Shown here one piece after another: positions 44,491 through 53,700 of a stretch of 64,000 bases of DNA. The notes beneath the pieces were generated by a model. That model saw nothing but the letters and a program-made list of their open reading frames with translations, was not told the DNA's origin and made no database searches. A program made the position numbers and the translations under genes. Location: assembly GCF_004795735.1 (NCBI RefSeq), contig NZ_CP039247.1, positions 2,046,001-2,110,000 on the forward strand. The letters run 5' to 3'. Numbering within the stretch: position 1 is the stretch's first letter; every line of letters begins with the position of its first letter. The stretch is from Corynebacterium endometrii. Lineage in GTDB: Bacteria > Actinomycetota > Actinomycetes > Mycobacteriales > Mycobacteriaceae.

Positions 44491-45378
44491 TTAGCCGCCG
44501 AGGTAATCCTCAAACTTCGCGCCGGAGAGGCGCTCGTAGGCCTCAATGTAGCGCAGGCGCGTGGCGGATACCACCTCGTCCGGAAGGCGCGGCGGGGTGG
44601 CATCGGAGGTTTGGTCCCAGCCGGATTCATCGGAGGTCAGCCAGTTGCGCACGAATTGCTTATCGAAGCTTGGCTGAACCTCTCCCTCGACGTAGGTATC
44701 GGCCGGCCAGTAGCGGGAGGAGTCCGGGGTTAGGACCTCATCGCCGAGGGTCAGCGTCCCGTCCCCGTCCAGGCCGAACTCAAACTTGGTATCGGCCAGG
44801 ATGATGCCGCGTTCCTCAGCGATCCTTGCCGCCTCGGAGTAGATGCGCAGGGTCGCCTCGCGCAGCTGCTCGGCACGCTCCCGCCCCAGCCGGTCCACGA
44901 CGCGATCAAAGGACACGTTTTCATCGTGCTCGCCCTGCTCTGCCTTGGTGGCCGGGGTGAAGATTGGTTCCGGCAGGCGGGAGGCTTCCTTGAGCCCCTC
45001 CGGCAGCTCGATGCCGCAGACGGTACCGGATTCCTTGTATTCCTTCAGCCCGGATCCGGTGAGGTAGCCACGGGCCACGCACTCGAAGGGGAGCATCTCG
45101 AGCTTTTTGACCACCATGGCGCGTCCCAGCACCTCTTCCGGGATCCGCTCATCATCGAGCGGCCCGGCCAGGTGATTGGGGAAATCGATGGCATCAAAGA
45201 AAAACTTGGAGGTGGCGGTGAGAACCCGCCCCTTGTCCGGGATTGCCGGGTCCAGGGCGTGGTCATAAGCGGAGATCCGGTCCGTGACCACCATGAGCAA
45301 GGTGGATTCATCAACCTCGTAGATATCGCGAACCTTGCCGGATGACAGATGCTTGTAATCATTAAGCTGTGGGCGCAT
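44491..45378 (-). CDS. purC: SAICAR synthase
   Basis: PurC joins aspartate to CAIR with ATP in purine synthesis. The roughly 295-aa form shows [20 protein letters not shown] at the N-terminus, the SAICAR signature [15 protein letters not shown], and LADTKFEFG(LD). ATG 45378 ([10 protein letters not shown]) is chosen; a further ATG at 45390 is in frame. ptrB lies 36 nt downstream in the same direction. Confidence 0.95.
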   Translation of the reverse strand: MRPQLNDYKHLSSGKVRDIYEVDESTLLMVVTDRISAYDHALDPAIPDKGRVLTATSKFFFDAIDFPNHLAGPLDDERIPEEVLGRAMVVKKLEMLPFECVARGYLTGSGLKEYKESGTVCGIELPEGLKEASRLPEPIFTPATKAEQGEHDENVSFDRVVDRLGRERAEQLREATLRIYSEAARIAEERGIILADTKFEFGLDGDGTLTLGDEVLTPDSSRYWPADTYVEGEVQPSFDKQFVRNWLTSDESGWDQTSDATPPRLPDEVVSATRLRYIEAYERLSGAKFEDYLGG

Positions 45379-45455
45379 GACAAAAAGCATACTTCAGCTT
45401 ATGCTTCCAACGAGCTGTTTTATCAACCCATCAGGGAACTCATAAGGATTTTCAT

Positions 45456-46382
45456 ATGGCCCGCACCCGGCTTACCGCCATTGTCACCGCCACCGCCGTA
45501 ACGCTCGGCGCCGTGACGGTCCCGCCCGCCACCGCCGCACCAAGCGTGACGGTGCGCGAATCCGCCCACGGCCAGCCCCTGTGCACGGTCACCCACTCCG
45601 ACGAGGACCACCGCGCCGCCCAGGAGCTGGAGGCCGCGTATATCGCCACGGTGCGCCGCGCCTCGGAGCTCGGGCAGGCCGCGCTGCCGGAGCACAAGGC
45701 CGCCTTTGATGCGGTTGCCAAGATTACCCAAGCGGATCTCAACGCCGCGCTTGCCCTGCCAGACGTGACCGCGGCCGCCGCGGACCTTAAGGCCCGGGGC
45801 TATACCGACGCGGACATCACCATCATCATTCTCGGCGCCTCCCACCCCGAGCTCCTGGTGGCGGACACAGCGAGCGTGCTACTGGAGGCCTACCCCGAAT
45901 CCTCCCTAAGCCGCGCGGATAAGTACCTTAAGCGGGCGCAGGGCATGAGCGGCAACCGCGCACCACAGCTGACGGATGGTAAGAATTTCTCCGAGACTTT
46001 CAGGGCCACCCTGGCCGCCGCGGAATCCGAGGCGCGGCTGCAGGAGGCCATCGCCGCATTCGAGGGCGCGGCGGGCAGGGACGCGCTGGTTAGCGCGTGG
46101 AGCGAATGCATCGCGGAGCTCGAGGCCCGCGGCGCCACCCGCGGCTCTACCCCGCTGCCGGATATTGAATACACGGTCCCCGCCCCTTCGCAGGGTGGTT
46201 CCAGCGCCGGCATCGATCCAACCACCGGCGTGATCATCGGCATCGTCGTCCTCATCATCGCGGCCGGCGTGGGCTACGTGGCACTTAACGGCGGCGAACA
46301 GTTCTCCCAGCTCATCCCGTACGCCGGCAACCTCGGCGGCAACGCAAAGCCGGTCCTGCGCCTGCCGCTGCCGGGTTTCTAG
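45456..46382 (+). CDS. exported protein with C-terminal membrane anchor, unrecognised
   Basis: I do not recognise this 308-aa product. It has a signal peptide (cleavage near PATAAP-S, residues 26-29), an Ala/Glu-rich helical extracytoplasmic domain (about 45-235) with two cysteines, C43 and about C212, a Gly/Ser/Pro linker, and a single membrane helix GVIIGIVVLIIAAGVGYVAL near residue 265. A short Gly/Leu/Pro tail follows. The ATG is preceded by AAGGA. A 9-nt gap to the next small gene suggests an operon. It is divergent from purC. Confidence 0.75.
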   Translation: MARTRLTAIVTATAVTLGAVTVPPATAAPSVTVRESAHGQPLCTVTHSDEDHRAAQELEAAYIATVRRASELGQAALPEHKAAFDAVAKITQADLNAALALPDVTAAAADLKARGYTDADITIIILGASHPELLVADTASVLLEAYPESSLSRADKYLKRAQGMSGNRAPQLTDGKNFSETFRATLAAAESEARLQEAIAAFEGAAGRDALVSAWSECIAELEARGATRGSTPLPDIEYTVPAPSQGGSSAGIDPTTGVIIGIVVLIIAAGVGYVALNGGEQFSQLIPYAGNLGGNAKPVLRLPLPGF

Positions 46383-46391
46383 GGCTGGTTG

Positions 46392-46637
46392 ATGACGGTG
46401 ACAAAACCTCAGCAGCCCCGCCGGCGCGGGCGGAACGGCCGGCGCCCGCAGGGCATGCCCGCCGGGCGCCCTGTAAGCCTGCCCTCCCCCGGGACCGGCG
46501 CCACCTTTGGGGACCCAGGCCTCATGGTTGAATTAGGCGCGGTCCGCGAGCTGCTCGCGCTCATCCCCGCCGAGCAGCGTGATGAGGCCAGGCGGATTCT
46601 CCAGAGCGCGGCCCGGCAGCTACGTGCCCTGGCCTAA
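46392..46637 (+). CDS. small basic hypothetical protein
   Basis: This 81-aa product is not recognised. The first half is Arg/Pro/Gly-rich and probably disordered (QPRRRGRNGRRPQGMPAGRP); the second half is a predicted amphipathic helical pair (VELGAVRELLALIPAEQRDEA). It starts 9 nt after the exported protein gene, at ATG 46392 (ATG 46389 also in frame), and is probably translated from the same mRNA. Confidence 0.55.
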   Translation: MTVTKPQQPRRRGRNGRRPQGMPAGRPVSLPSPGTGATFGDPGLMVELGAVRELLALIPAEQRDEARRILQSAARQLRALA

Positions 46638-46694
46638 GCGGCCAGGCACGAACCTCAGCCCCCAGGCGCGCCGCCTCGGCGGGGCCTGGACCCC

Positions 46695-48125
46695 TTAGAG
46701 AATCTCGCCCGGGCGGTAGGCGGCCGCCTCGGGGTGGGTGTCCACGAGCTGCTTGATGCGGCCCAGGACCGCGGAAACCTGGGACTCGGCGGCACCGATG
46801 AAAGCGTGCTTATCCTCCAGCGCGGCGTCCAGGGCCGCCTTGTCCATCGGCAGGCGATCATCGGCGGCGAGGCGCTCGATCAGATCCTGCTCGCCACCGT
46901 TTTCGCGCATATTCAGCGCAACCGCCACGGCGTTTTCCTTGATCACCTCGTGCGCGGTCTCGCGGCCAACGCCGGCGCGCACGGCGGCCATCAGGATGCG
47001 GGTGGTGGCCAGGAATGGCAGGTAACGCTCCAACTCGCGGTCAATCATGGCCGGGAATGCGCCAAACTCGTCCAGGACGGTAAGGAAGGTCTCAAACTGG
47101 CCGTCGATGGCAAAGAAGGCATCCGGCAGGGCCACGCGGCGGATGACGGAGCAGAATACGTCACCCTCGTTCCACTGCTGGCCGGCCAGATCCGCGACCA
47201 TCGTGAGGTATCCGCGCAGGATGACCTGGAGCCCGCCGACGCGCTCGCAGGAACGCGCGTTCATCTTGTGCGGCATGGCAGAAGAACCAACCTGGCCCTC
47301 CTTGAAGCCCTCCGTGACAACCTCGTTGCCGGCCATCAGGCGGATAGTGGTGGCCAGGGAGGACGGCGCGGCGCCCAGCTCAACCAGGGCAGAGACCGCG
47401 TCAAAATCGAGGCTGCGCGGGTAAACCTGCCCCACGGAATTAAAGATGCGGGAAAAACCTAGGTGGTCGGCGATGGTGGTCTCCAGGGAGGTCAACTTGT
47501 CCTCGGAGCCGCCCATGAGATCCAGCATGTCCTGGGAGGTGCCCATTGGGCCCTTGATGCCGCGCAGCGGGTAGCGGCCCAGCAGATCCTCAACGCGCTC
47601 GATTCCCATCAGCATTTCATCGGCGGCGGTGGCGAAACGCTTGCCCAGGGTGGTTGCCTGCGCGGCCACATTATGGGAGCGCCCCGCCATCACCAGGGAC
47701 TGGTAGTTGGCGGCGTGCTCACCGATGCGGGCCACCACGGCAATCGCCTTGTCCCGGATGAGCTCCAGGGAACGGTAGATCTGCAGCTGCTCCACGTTCT
47801 CCGTCAGGTCACGGGAGGTCATGCCCTTGTGGATGTGCTCGTAGCCGGCCAGCGCGTTGAATTCCTCGATGCGGGCCTTGACGTCATGGCGGGTGACCCG
47901 CTCACGCTCGGCGATGGAGGCAAGGTCAACCTGGTCAATGGCCGCCTCGTAGGCGTTAATCGCCTCGATGGGAATGTCCACCCCCAGGTCACGCTGGGCG
48001 CGCATCACCGCGATCCAGAGCTGACGCTCCAGGACAATCTTATGTTCGGGGCTCCAGAGGTTGGACAGTTCCGCGGAGGCGTAACGGGAGGACAGGACGT
48101 TAGAAATCTTTTTCTTCTCTACCAC
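46695..48125 (-). CDS. purB: adenylosuccinate lyase
   Basis: PurB removes fumarate from SAICAR and from adenylosuccinate. The 476-aa protein carries the fumarase/aspartase signature GSSAMPHKMNA with the catalytic serine loop, and MTSRDLTENVEQLQI in the active site. The N-terminus MVEKKKISNVLSSRYASAEL is typical of actinobacterial PurB. Confidence 0.95.
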   Translation of the reverse strand: MVEKKKISNVLSSRYASAELSNLWSPEHKIVLERQLWIAVMRAQRDLGVDIPIEAINAYEAAIDQVDLASIAERERVTRHDVKARIEEFNALAGYEHIHKGMTSRDLTENVEQLQIYRSLELIRDKAIAVVARIGEHAANYQSLVMAGRSHNVAAQATTLGKRFATAADEMLMGIERVEDLLGRYPLRGIKGPMGTSQDMLDLMGGSEDKLTSLETTIADHLGFSRIFNSVGQVYPRSLDFDAVSALVELGAAPSSLATTIRLMAGNEVVTEGFKEGQVGSSAMPHKMNARSCERVGGLQVILRGYLTMVADLAGQQWNEGDVFCSVIRRVALPDAFFAIDGQFETFLTVLDEFGAFPAMIDRELERYLPFLATTRILMAAVRAGVGRETAHEVIKENAVAVALNMRENGGEQDLIERLAADDRLPMDKAALDAALEDKHAFIGAAESQVSAVLGRIKQLVDTHPEAAAYRPGEIL

Positions 48126-48144
48126 GGCGCTTATTATTGCACGC

Positions 48145-48855
48145 CTAGCCCCAGCTGGAAACGGCTTCCACGATTTCTTTCACCTGCGCCACATCGGTGT
48201 CCATGACGGCGTCCTCGCCCCCGCCCGGCCCGGCGCTGCCGTAGGAATGCAGCCGGGCAGCGCAGGAGGAATGCACGGCGTCTAGCCCCAGATCCCGCAG
48301 CGCGCCCAGGTTGTGCGGGCGCACCCCGCCGCCGGCCATGACCTCCAGGTCAAGTTCCACGTAGCGCCGCAAGGCCGCCTTTCCTTCCGACGCCGCCTTT
48401 GCCCCTCCCGAGCTCAACACCCGCTTCACCCTCCCCTGCAGCTTTTCCACCTCCGGCAGCGGATGGGCCAGCGTGTCGATGACGCGGTGGACCGTGAAGT
48501 CCTTGCCCGGCGCGGCCGCCACCATGGCGTCGATCGCCTCGAGGTCGAGGTGCCCATCTGTGGTCGCCGCGCCGATGACAAAACCGGCCACCGGCAGCTC
48601 CGCGAGCTTGGCGATGTCCTGGGCCATGAGCTCTACCTCCTCGCGGCTGTAGACAAAACCTCCGGGGCGGCAGCGAATGAGCACGTGGACGGGAAGCCCC
48701 ACCTCACACACTGCCTTGGTCACGGCCCAGCTTGGGGTGATACCACCCGTGGTGTGGAGGGCCTGGGCGAGCTCCAGTCGCTGCGCGCCGCCTTCCTTGG
48801 CCGCGCGGGCCCCGGCCGGATTCTCCACTGCTATTTCTACGATTGGTGCGTTCAT
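48145..48855 (-). CDS. cutC: CutC family protein (copper homeostasis)
   Basis: The roughly 236-aa TIM-barrel protein has the CutC pattern EIAVENPAGARAAKEGGAQR followed by LELAQALHTTGGITPS, then HVLIRCRPGGFVYS and VLSSGGAKAASEGKAALRRY. The link to copper is inherited from the E. coli name and is disputed; the biochemical activity is unknown. ATG 48855 is used; upstream open sequence overlaps the aminotransferase gene. Confidence 0.87.
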   Translation of the reverse strand: MNAPIVEIAVENPAGARAAKEGGAQRLELAQALHTTGGITPSWAVTKAVCEVGLPVHVLIRCRPGGFVYSREEVELMAQDIAKLAELPVAGFVIGAATTDGHLDLEAIDAMVAAAPGKDFTVHRVIDTLAHPLPEVEKLQGRVKRVLSSGGAKAASEGKAALRRYVELDLEVMAGGGVRPHNLGALRDLGLDAVHSSCAARLHSYGSAGPGGGEDAVMDTDVAQVKEIVEAVSSWG

Positions 48856-48889
48856 AGCCCCCAGGTTACGCGCCAGTTTTCGAGCGGCC

Positions 48890-50047
48890 CTATCGCAAGT
48901 ACTCGCCGAGCCTGCGGCAGGCCTCCCTCGTGTCCTCCACCGAGGCGCAGAGGGATACGCGCATCCAGTGCTTGCCTTGTTCCGGATCAAAGTCCACGCC
49001 GGGGGCGAAGGCCACGCCTATCTCGTCAATCAATTGGCGGCAGAAGGCCTCCGAATCGTCGGTGAGATGGGCGATGTTGGTCCACAGGTACAGCCCCCCG
49101 TCAGGGTCCGCGAAGGTGTCCAGGCCCATCGCGGGGAACTCCTCCAACAAGATTTCACGGGACTGCGCATACCGGGCCACGTGCCCGTCTAGTTCAGCGA
49201 TGGCCTCTGGGGTAAAGGCTCCAACTGCGGCTTTCTGGGAGATAGCGGGCGGGCACAATGATAGTGAGCCCTGAAGATCGGAGAATCGCTGCACGTGCTC
49301 CTCTGGCAGGATGAGCCAGCCTACGCGCCAGCCGGTCATGGAGAAGTACTTAGATAGCGTGCCCGCCACCACCGCCTTGTCAGAAAACGCACGGGCGGTG
49401 GCGGTGGGGCGGCCGAAGGAGATGCCGTGATAGTCCTCATCGGACAGCAGCACGCATCCATTGGCCTCACACCAGCGCGCAATCTTCTCCAGTTCACCCG
49501 GATCGATAATCGTGCCCGTTGGATTGCCCGGGGAGGTCACGATGAGCAGCTTCGGGCGCTGTTCGGCCGGCAGCGCCTTAAGCATCGCCGCGGTGGGCTG
49601 GAAGCGTGTCTCCGCGGTGCAGCGCAGGTCCACGATGTTTGCGCCCAGTGACTGCAGAATTGCCCGGTACGCCGGATAGCCCGGGCAGGCAAGCGCCACA
49701 TTGTCCCCGTGCTCCAGGTACACTAGGAACGCCGCCACGAACGCCGCCGAGGACCCCGTAGTAATCACCACGTTGTCCTGGCGGGTATCTACGCCATACT
49801 TTTCCCGGTGCCACGCGGCCACCGTCTCGCGCAGTTCCAAGTCACCAATGATTTCCGTGTACCCCAACGGATCGGAGTATAGGACTTTCGCGGTGGCTTC
49901 GAGGGCCGGGCGCGGCCCGCCGGTTGAGGGCTGGCCCACGCACAGCATGAGCGTGTCCAAGCCGCGGTGCTTGCGCTGATGAATAATGTCCAGCATTTGC
50001 ATGACCCGGAAGGGCTCAACGTGGCTGCGGGTGGAAAGCGGGTTCAT
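48890..50047 (-). CDS. PLP-dependent aminotransferase, class I
   Basis: The roughly 385-aa fold-type I transaminase has CPGYPAYRAILQSLGANIV, VTSPGNPTGTIIDPGELEKI, DEDYHGISFGRP and the PLP lysine in GTLSKYFSMTGWRVGWLI. It most resembles aspartate or aromatic aminotransferases with broad specificity; the substrate cannot be read from the sequence. ATG 50047 (MNPLSTRSHVEPFRVM) fits the family; upstream codons to 50146 do not. Confidence 0.88.
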   Translation of the reverse strand: MNPLSTRSHVEPFRVMQMLDIIHQRKHRGLDTLMLCVGQPSTGGPRPALEATAKVLYSDPLGYTEIIGDLELRETVAAWHREKYGVDTRQDNVVITTGSSAAFVAAFLVYLEHGDNVALACPGYPAYRAILQSLGANIVDLRCTAETRFQPTAAMLKALPAEQRPKLLIVTSPGNPTGTIIDPGELEKIARWCEANGCVLLSDEDYHGISFGRPTATARAFSDKAVVAGTLSKYFSMTGWRVGWLILPEEHVQRFSDLQGSLSLCPPAISQKAAVGAFTPEAIAELDGHVARYAQSREILLEEFPAMGLDTFADPDGGLYLWTNIAHLTDDSEAFCRQLIDEIGVAFAPGVDFDPEQGKHWMRVSLCASVEDTREACRRLGEYLR

Positions 50048-50202
50048 AGGACACAGATTACTCCGCGCGCCCGCCGCCACACGGCGCTGCGGAAGAAGCA
50101 TTCGGGGGTACCGATAACCTTTCCCGCTGACAATTAGCATCCGCACCTATAGGTTGGTTGTTACCACCGCACCGCACGCCCACGCAGGAAAGGAACTTTC
50201 CC

Positions 50203-51780
50203 ATGTTTTCCCCAGCCCGGAAGATAACCGCCGCCCTGGCCTCGGCCGCGGCCACCGCGGCACTATTGACCATTGGTGCAGCGACCGCCCCCGCCGCGGC
50301 CGCCGCCCCCGCAATTACCTGGGAGGACTGCCCCGAGCAGGTTACCGTGCCCGGCGCGGAATGCGGCCGCGTTGAGGTGCCTACCTACTATGACCACCCG
50401 GAACGCGGAACCATCTCCGTGGGTTTTGTCCGCGTGAAGGCTTCTAACCCCTCCGCTAAACGCGGCACATTGTTTACCAACCCGGGCGGTCCGGGCGGCG
50501 ATGCGTATAGCTACGTGGGCCATGACTCGATCCCTTGGCCCGATGCGGTTACCGCCGAGTGGGACCGCGTGGCCGTGCAGCCGCGCGGCTTGCCGGGCTC
50601 CACGCCGCTTGATTGCACCAAGCCGGGCAAGGGCGCCACAGTACTAGACCAGTTGTTCCGCGGCGGCGCGTGGAACCGCGCCTCGTGTGAGGAGGGCACG
50701 CCGGGCTACACCCGCGCCATAACCACGGAAAATACCGCCCGCGATTGGGAGATGGTCCGCCAGGCGCTGCAGCTGGAGAAGATCTCCATTGTGGGCCTGA
50801 GCTACGGCACGTTCCTGGGCAGCGTGTATGCAACACTATTTCCGCACAACACCGACCGCGTGGTGCTTGATTCCGCCATGAGCCCGTCCCTGGCCTGGAA
50901 CGGCGTGCTTGTTTCCCAGCAGCGCGGATACGAAAAGGCGATGGAGGATTTCTTCTCCTACGTAGCGCGCAACAATGACACCTACAAGATGGGCACCACC
51001 CCGCTCCAGGTCTACGAGCGCTGGAGTTATAAGGTTGCCAGCGAATCCGGCGTGCGACCTACCGCGCTGCCGCCGCGGGCCAAGATCGGTGACCTACCAC
51101 CGGGGCTGGAGTTTGCCGGCCAGCCCGGCGTGCACATCATGAATGCCACGGGCCAACTGCGCGTTGAGGCGGAGCACCTTGCTGACAAGGCCGCCAACCC
51201 GGCCGGTAACCAGATCCTCTCCACCACCCTGTCCCTGACCCGCCAGATCATTCCCCAGCCAACCCAGTGGGAAATGCTAGCCAACCACATATCCAATCGT
51301 GAGCCGATTGACCTGGGCACCCCCAGCCAGGAGCAGGCCCTGGAGGCCTTCATGGCCCAGGCGCAGGCAACGTCCATGCAGGCCATGATCCTGTGTAATG
51401 AAAACACCGTGGCCGGCAACCCTGCGCTGTTGCCGGAGTACTACTGGTCCGCGCTGGTCACCTATGACCCGTTCCGCAGTCTTAACGCCGCCTACGGTTC
51501 CGGCCAGATGTGTGAGGGAACCCCGCCGCACACCAAGGCGCCAGCGCTGAATGGTTCTCAGCTGGCGGTGCGTCCGCTGCAGATTAGCGCCACCGGTGAC
51601 CCGCAGACCCCGTACGCCTACCATGGGGAGATGGCCCGGCAGATGGGCGCCTCGGTAGTCACCGTGGACGGCCCTGGTCACGGGCACTTCGCCAACGGCA
51701 ACGCCACCGTGGACGCCATCGTCACCGAGTACCTGCGCACCGGCAGCGCCACGGCCCAGACCGTACCGGGCGTCATTTAG
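50203..51780 (+). CDS. secreted tripeptidyl-aminopeptidase-like alpha/beta hydrolase
   Basis: The 525-aa protein has an Ala-rich signal peptide (cleavage near residue 35, AAAAAP-A) and the layout of Streptomyces SlpD/E and Tap exported peptidases: FTNPGGPGGDAYSYVG oxyanion loop, nucleophile in GLSYGTFLGSVYA, and C-terminal ATGDPQTPYAYHGEMA with aspartate and DGPGHGHFANGN with histidine. It should act on peptides outside the membrane. The ATG is preceded by AAAGGAAC. A terminator follows. Confidence 0.87.
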   Translation: MFSPARKITAALASAAATAALLTIGAATAPAAAAAPAITWEDCPEQVTVPGAECGRVEVPTYYDHPERGTISVGFVRVKASNPSAKRGTLFTNPGGPGGDAYSYVGHDSIPWPDAVTAEWDRVAVQPRGLPGSTPLDCTKPGKGATVLDQLFRGGAWNRASCEEGTPGYTRAITTENTARDWEMVRQALQLEKISIVGLSYGTFLGSVYATLFPHNTDRVVLDSAMSPSLAWNGVLVSQQRGYEKAMEDFFSYVARNNDTYKMGTTPLQVYERWSYKVASESGVRPTALPPRAKIGDLPPGLEFAGQPGVHIMNATGQLRVEAEHLADKAANPAGNQILSTTLSLTRQIIPQPTQWEMLANHISNREPIDLGTPSQEQALEAFMAQAQATSMQAMILCNENTVAGNPALLPEYYWSALVTYDPFRSLNAAYGSGQMCEGTPPHTKAPALNGSQLAVRPLQISATGDPQTPYAYHGEMARQMGASVVTVDGPGHGHFANGNATVDAIVTEYLRTGSATAQTVPGVI

Positions 51781-51807
51781 CGCACTGCGCTCATCAAAGT
51801 CCCCCAC

Positions 51808-51838
51808 AATCCGCCGGCGAATCCGCTGGCGGATTCTT
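51808..51838 (+). terminator. terminator after exported peptidase gene
   Basis: AATCCGCC and GGCGGATT form a perfect 8-bp stem with a 12-nt loop, followed by CTTCTTCTTC, 27 nt after the stop codon. Confidence 0.75.
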
Positions 51839-51898
51839 CTTCGCCGGGGAACCAAAGGCCGCGGGCGCCGGGGATGGCGTGCGCCCGCTGCCGGGCTC

Positions 51899-51920
51899 AC
51901 GCTGGGCTTACGCTGGGCTT
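51899..51920. repeat. short 11-bp tandem duplication
   Basis: ACGCTGGGCTT is repeated twice head to tail in the gap between the exported peptidase and purD, followed by a third partial ACGC. It is probably replication slippage. Confidence 0.7.
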
Positions 51921-51974
51921 ACGCCCGGCCGATACTCAGCGCTTGTTTGCCTCGAGGCCGGGCGAAACGCATCG

Positions 51975-53249
51975 CTAGATGGAGATGCGGCCGTCCTCGG
52001 CGGCCTGGCCAATGTCCTTGCGGTAGAAGCCGCCGTCTAGCTCGATTCCTTCGAGGGTTTCATAAGCGGCGGCCCGGGCCTCGGCAAGGGTAGCGCCGTG
52101 GCCCAAAATGTTGAGGACGCGGCCGCCGTTGGCTACGACCTTGCCATCCATCACGTTGGTGCCGGCATGCAGGACCTTGTCCAGGTCACCGAGGCCGGCG
52201 CCGGTGATTGGATCCCCCTTGCGCGGGGACGCCGGGTACCCCTCGGCGGCGAGTACTACCGTCACCGCGTAGCCGTCCTTCCACTCCAGCGGGGCTAGTT
52301 CCGCAAGGCTTCCGGTGGCCACCGCGTTTAAGGTCTCGGCCAGCGGGGAGTCCAGCATGGAGAGCACCGCCTGGGTCTCCGGGTCACCGAAGCGGCAATT
52401 AAACTCGACCACCGCCGGCCCCTCCTTGCCCCACGCCAGGCCGGCATAGAGCAGCCCGGAGTAAGCACATCCACGGGCAACCAATTCCTTTGCTACCGGG
52501 ACGCAGACTTCATCGACGATGCGCTGGACCCCATCTTCTGGCAGCCATGGCAGCGGGGTGTACGCGCCCATGCCGCCGGTGTTCGGGCCCTCATCGTTGT
52601 CATAGGCGCGCTTGTGGTCCTGGGCTGGCAGCAAAGGAACCACGGTTTCACCATCAACGAGGCAAAACAGTGAGACCTCCGGGCCGTCCAGGAAGGACTC
52701 CAAAAGGACCGGGCTGCCAATCTCATGCACGGCCTTTACGTGGGCTAGGGCCTCGGCGCGGTCTTCGGTGACCACAACGCCCTTGCCGCCGGCCAGTCCG
52801 TCATCTTTGACCACATAGCGCGGGCCAAAGCGGTCCAGGGCCGCGTCAATGTCTTGTTGGCTGGCTCCGGGTTCGAGCTGCTCGGCACGCGCGGTCTTGA
52901 CATTTGCCGCGGCCATGACGTCCTTGGCAAAGGCCTTGGAGCCCTCAATCCGGGCGGCGTCCTTGTTGGGGCCAAAGACGGCGATGCCCTCCCCGCGCAG
53001 GGCATCGGCCACGCCGGCGACCAGCGGGATCTCCGGCCCCACGACAACCAGATCGGGCCCAAGTTCGCGGGCGAGCTCCAGCATCTGCTCAGGGTCATCG
53101 ACCTTGGAGTAGTCAGGGTGCACCGTAGCGATGGTGCTCATCGCCGGGCTGCCGGGGGCCACGTGGAGATCGGAAGTTAGCTTATCGGCCGCAAGGCCCT
53201 TCAACAGGGCGTGCTCACGGCCTCCGGATCCAATAACTAGAATGCGCAT
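51975..53249 (-). CDS. purD: phosphoribosylamine-glycine ligase
   Basis: PurD joins glycine to phosphoribosylamine with ATP. The 424-aa ATP-grasp protein begins [20 protein letters not shown] and has [20 protein letters not shown] in the ATP site and [15 protein letters not shown] near the metal site. ATG 53249 is used; an in-frame ATG upstream at 53303 would run into the divergent HIT gene. Confidence 0.95.
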   Translation of the reverse strand: MRILVIGSGGREHALLKGLAADKLTSDLHVAPGSPAMSTIATVHPDYSKVDDPEQMLELARELGPDLVVVGPEIPLVAGVADALRGEGIAVFGPNKDAARIEGSKAFAKDVMAAANVKTARAEQLEPGASQQDIDAALDRFGPRYVVKDDGLAGGKGVVVTEDRAEALAHVKAVHEIGSPVLLESFLDGPEVSLFCLVDGETVVPLLPAQDHKRAYDNDEGPNTGGMGAYTPLPWLPEDGVQRIVDEVCVPVAKELVARGCAYSGLLYAGLAWGKEGPAVVEFNCRFGDPETQAVLSMLDSPLAETLNAVATGSLAELAPLEWKDGYAVTVVLAAEGYPASPRKGDPITGAGLGDLDKVLHAGTNVMDGKVVANGGRVLNILGHGATLAEARAAAYETLEGIELDGGFYRKDIGQAAEDGRISI

Positions 53250-53277
53250 GCCCCACATCTTAACTAGCCTTAGGGGC

Positions 53278-53700
53278 ATGTCTTCTGTATTTACGAAAAT
53301 CATTAACGGCGAACTCCCCGGCCGTTTCGTCTACCGCGATGAAACCGTCGCCGCGTTTTTAACCATCGAACCGCTGGCTTATGGCCACACGCTGGTGGTC
53401 CCCATTGAGGAAGTAGACAAGTGGACGGAGCTAGATTCCGCCACGTGGGCCCACCTCAATGAGGTTGCCCTAGAGGTGGGCGCCGCCATCAAGGAGGCAT
53501 TCGATGCGCCGCGTTCCGGCTACATCATCGCCGGCTTCGACGTTCCGCACACCCACATCCACCTGTTCCCCACCTCCACGATGGCCGATTATGACTTCTC
53601 CCAGGCCATGGCCATGGACGCCACGGATCCGGAAAAGATGGACAAGGCGGCGGAAGCTATCCGCGCACAACTGGGCACGGACGCCGAGGGGCGCCGCTAG
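53278..53700 (+). CDS. HIT family hydrolase
   Basis: The 140-aa protein has the histidine triad PHTHIHLFP near residue 100 and the N-terminal [20 protein letters not shown] typical of HINT/HIT nucleotide hydrolases, which split nucleoside phosphoramidates. It is divergent from purD (28 bp between starts). Its TAG stop overlaps the TAG of phoS on the other strand within CTAG. Confidence 0.9.
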   Translation: MSSVFTKIINGELPGRFVYRDETVAAFLTIEPLAYGHTLVVPIEEVDKWTELDSATWAHLNEVALEVGAAIKEAFDAPRSGYIIAGFDVPHTHIHLFPTSTMADYDFSQAMAMDATDPEKMDKAAEAIRAQLGTDAEGRR

